Origin: Candidatus Hydrogenedentota bacterium
GTDB taxonomy: Bacteria > Hydrogenedentota > Hydrogenedentia > Hydrogenedentales > SLHB01
DNA length: 62,745 nucleotides
Direction of reading: 5' to 3'
Assembly: GCA_016215105.1 (NCBI GenBank)
Contig: JACRLJ010000089.1
Span: 7,096-69,840 of the forward strand
Each line of letters opens with the position of its first letter. The stretch's first letter is position 1. Under the pieces are notes generated by a model. The model was not told the origin of the DNA and ran no database searches. It saw only the letters and a program-made list of their open reading frames with translations. The position numbers were made by a program, and so were the translations under genes. This document shows positions 61,409-62,745 of this stretch, piece by piece.

Positions 61409-62745
61409 ATGATGAAAAAGATGATGATTGTGGCGATGTGTTTGACGGCGCTGGGCGCGTGGGGCGAGTTGCAGAATGTGGCGCCCGGTGAAAGAGTCAA
61501 TCAACCCAATGGGCCGGGTTTTGCTCTTGGGCAGAACGTTCATGTTGGTGCGGCTTCGGGACCAGTCATGCGTCTAGCAGCGGACACGGCGCCGGTTGCG
61601 GCGCCCGTTGCCAAAACGGAGGCCAAAGTGACAACAACCGCGACGAACGAGACCTCGCTCGCCGACCAAACCGATATTGAGGTGACGGTGTACAACAGCA
61701 ACTTGGGGTTGGTGCGTGACCGCCGTAAAGTAAAACTGCAGAGTGGGGAACTGTCGCTGAAGTTCATGGACGTCGCACAGCAGATTCGACCGGAAACGGT
61801 CAGCCTGCGCTCCATCTCCGACCCCGGCAAGATCGCCATTCTCGAACAGAATTACGAATACGATCTCATGAGCCCGGCGAAGCTCATGGAGAAGTACGTC
61901 GGGAAGCCCGTGCAACTGCTCAATTTCAGTAAGGAAATCGGCTTTGAGAAGGTGGATGCGGAACTTCTGAGCATAAACGATGGCCCCGTGTACAAGGTCA
62001 ATAATCAGATCTATCTCGGCCATCCCGGTACGGTGGTGCTGCCTCAGGTACCGGAGAATCTTATCGCCAAGCCTTCGCTAATCTGGCAGCTCCAGAACAG
62101 CGGGGCGGATCAGGATATCGAAGTGACCTACTTGACGGGCGGCATCAATTGGAACGCGGACTATGTGGTGACGCTGGACAAAGGCGAAGCGAAGCTCGAC
62201 CTCGCGGGGTGGGTCACGCTGAACAATCAGTCTGGCGCGACCTACACGAATGCGCAACTGAAGTTGGTCGCGGGCGAAGTGAACCTCGCGCCACAACCGC
62301 AGGTGAGACGGGAAATAATGGAAAAGGGTGCAATCGCGCCTGCGGGGATGGCTCCGCCACCGATGAAGCAGGAAGCGTTTGGGGAGTATCATCTCTATAC
62401 GCTTCCCCGCAGGACCACTATAAAGCAGAATCAAGCGAAGCAGGTCAGTCTGTTGACCGCGACGGCGGTTGGAGTCAAGAAGATCTACGAGTACCGGGGC
62501 GATCTCCAGTATTTCAGCCAGCCTGTGCCGCCGATGAAGGACCAGAAGGTCGGTGTTTACTTGAAGTTCGCGAACAAGAAGGACAATCAGTTGGGCATGC
62601 CGCTACCGGCGGGCGTCATGCGTGTATACCAGGAAGACAGCGACGGAATGCTGCAATTCTCCGGCGAGGACCGCATCCAGCACACCCCGAAAGACGAGGA
62701 CGTGCGGATTAAGCTCGGAAATGCGTTCGACGTGGTCGGCGAACG
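61409..62745 (+). CDS. DUF4139-domain exported protein, copy 2 (runs off the window)
   Basis: About 445 residues are visible from ATG 61409 (ATG 61412 also possible; AAGGAGAGG upstream). The frame has no stop before the window end. Signal peptide region VAMCLTALGAWG, then a linker of about 60 residues not found in copy 1 (GPGFALGQNVHVGAASGPV). The DUF4139 part is closely parallel to copy 1 (TDIEVTVYNSNLGLVRDRR, FMDVAQQIRPETVSLRS, YLTGGINWNADYVVTLDKG, GEYHLYTLPRRTTIKQNQ). Tandem duplication with divergence. Confidence 0.88.
   Translation, partial: MMKKMMIVAMCLTALGAWGELQNVAPGERVNQPNGPGFALGQNVHVGAASGPVMRLAADTAPVAAPVAKTEAKVTTTATNETSLADQTDIEVTVYNSNLGLVRDRRKVKLQSGELSLKFMDVAQQIRPETVSLRSISDPGKIAILEQNYEYDLMSPAKLMEKYVGKPVQLLNFSKEIGFEKVDAELLSINDGPVYKVNNQIYLGHPGTVVLPQVPENLIAKPSLIWQLQNSGADQDIEVTYLTGGINWNADYVVTLDKGEAKLDLAGWVTLNNQSGATYTNAQLKLVAGEVNLAPQPQVRREIMEKGAIAPAGMAPPPMKQEAFGEYHLYTLPRRTTIKQNQAKQVSLLTATAVGVKKIYEYRGDLQYFSQPVPPMKDQKVGVYLKFANKKDNQLGMPLPAGVMRVYQEDSDGMLQFSGEDRIQHTPKDEDVRIKLGNAFDVVGE

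Noticed and set aside
1-62745. tRNA, rRNA and CRISPR features in general
   Set aside because: No cloverleaf T-arm pattern, no rRNA core sequence and no regularly spaced repeats were found by eye; short tRNAs could still be missed.

Overview
The window looks like chromosome of a free-living, GC-rich, non-model bacterium. The gene mix (asparagine synthase, carboxynorspermidine enzymes, an exported WbsX/GH99-like protein, a UROD-type methyltransferase, PIG-L, SIMPL, DUF4139 and MoxR/DUF58/transglutaminase genes) together with short GC-rich palindromes suggests Candidatus Hydrogenedentota or a neighbouring PVC/FCB-type lineage. That assignment is an inference from gene content only; no rRNA or tRNA gene was seen. 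dnaA with two adjacent DnaA boxes upstream, and parA-parB about 15 kb away, suggest an origin-proximal stretch.

Layout. 0-3.7 kb: a tight run of overlapping cell-surface glycan genes (flippase-like C-terminus, Alg14-like and Alg13-like halves of a glycosyltransferase, two GT2 enzymes, DUF2304). 3.8-7.5 kb: a cyclase-family hydrolase, then glgC and a divergent glycogen debranching-type protein. 7.8-12.9 kb: exported or unknown proteins, a truncated GspF-type fragment between repeats, a thioredoxin-fold protein and an NTF2-like protein. 13-14.8 kb: thiL and an NAD(P)HX dehydratase on the minus strand. 15-22 kb: a beta-galactosidase-like enzyme, carboxynorspermidine dehydrogenase plus decarboxylase (nspC), a UROD-family protein and a polytopic membrane protein. 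23-30 kb: a PIN-domain remnant, sirtuin, WrbA, AMMECR1-like protein, serA, icd and an orphan histidine kinase. 30-34 kb: minus-strand SIMPL, PIG-L, HAD and lipoprotein genes. 34.3-35.0 kb: a repeat-rich non-coding block, followed by a frameshifted small gene. 35.5-39.4 kb: an orphan flagellar-rod-type protein, a nuclease-like/PDZ protein, a sialidase-like protein and a complete RAYT transposase unit with perfect 19-bp terminal inverted repeats. 39.8-43.5 kb: serS, parB, parA and a DUF1569 protein. 44-49 kb: an alpha/beta hydrolase without its serine, and a MoxR-DUF58-transglutaminase operon. 49-54 kb: an FG-GAP protein, pdxA carrying an inserted GspE/PilB-type N-terminal domain, a GDSL hydrolase and a metallophosphoesterase. 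54.7-62.7 kb: asnB, a candidate oriC, dnaA, a decayed FAH-family gene and two tandem DUF4139 proteins, the second running off the end.

Most striking observations: (1) PdxA is one uninterrupted frame of 517 residues whose catalytic histidines are all present but whose N-terminal half is split by about 170 residues that include a T2SSE_N/MshEN-like domain. (2) The RAYT unit appears to have relatives: hairpins at 29.3, 43.0 and 54.6 kb share its GGGAC(A/T)G terminal sequence. (3) Several proteins keep their family fold but lack key residues (nuclease-like, alpha/beta hydrolase, debranching-type, AMMECR1-like). (4) At least four genes are decayed: the PIN domain, the GspF-type fragment, the 35-kb small gene and the FAH-family gene.
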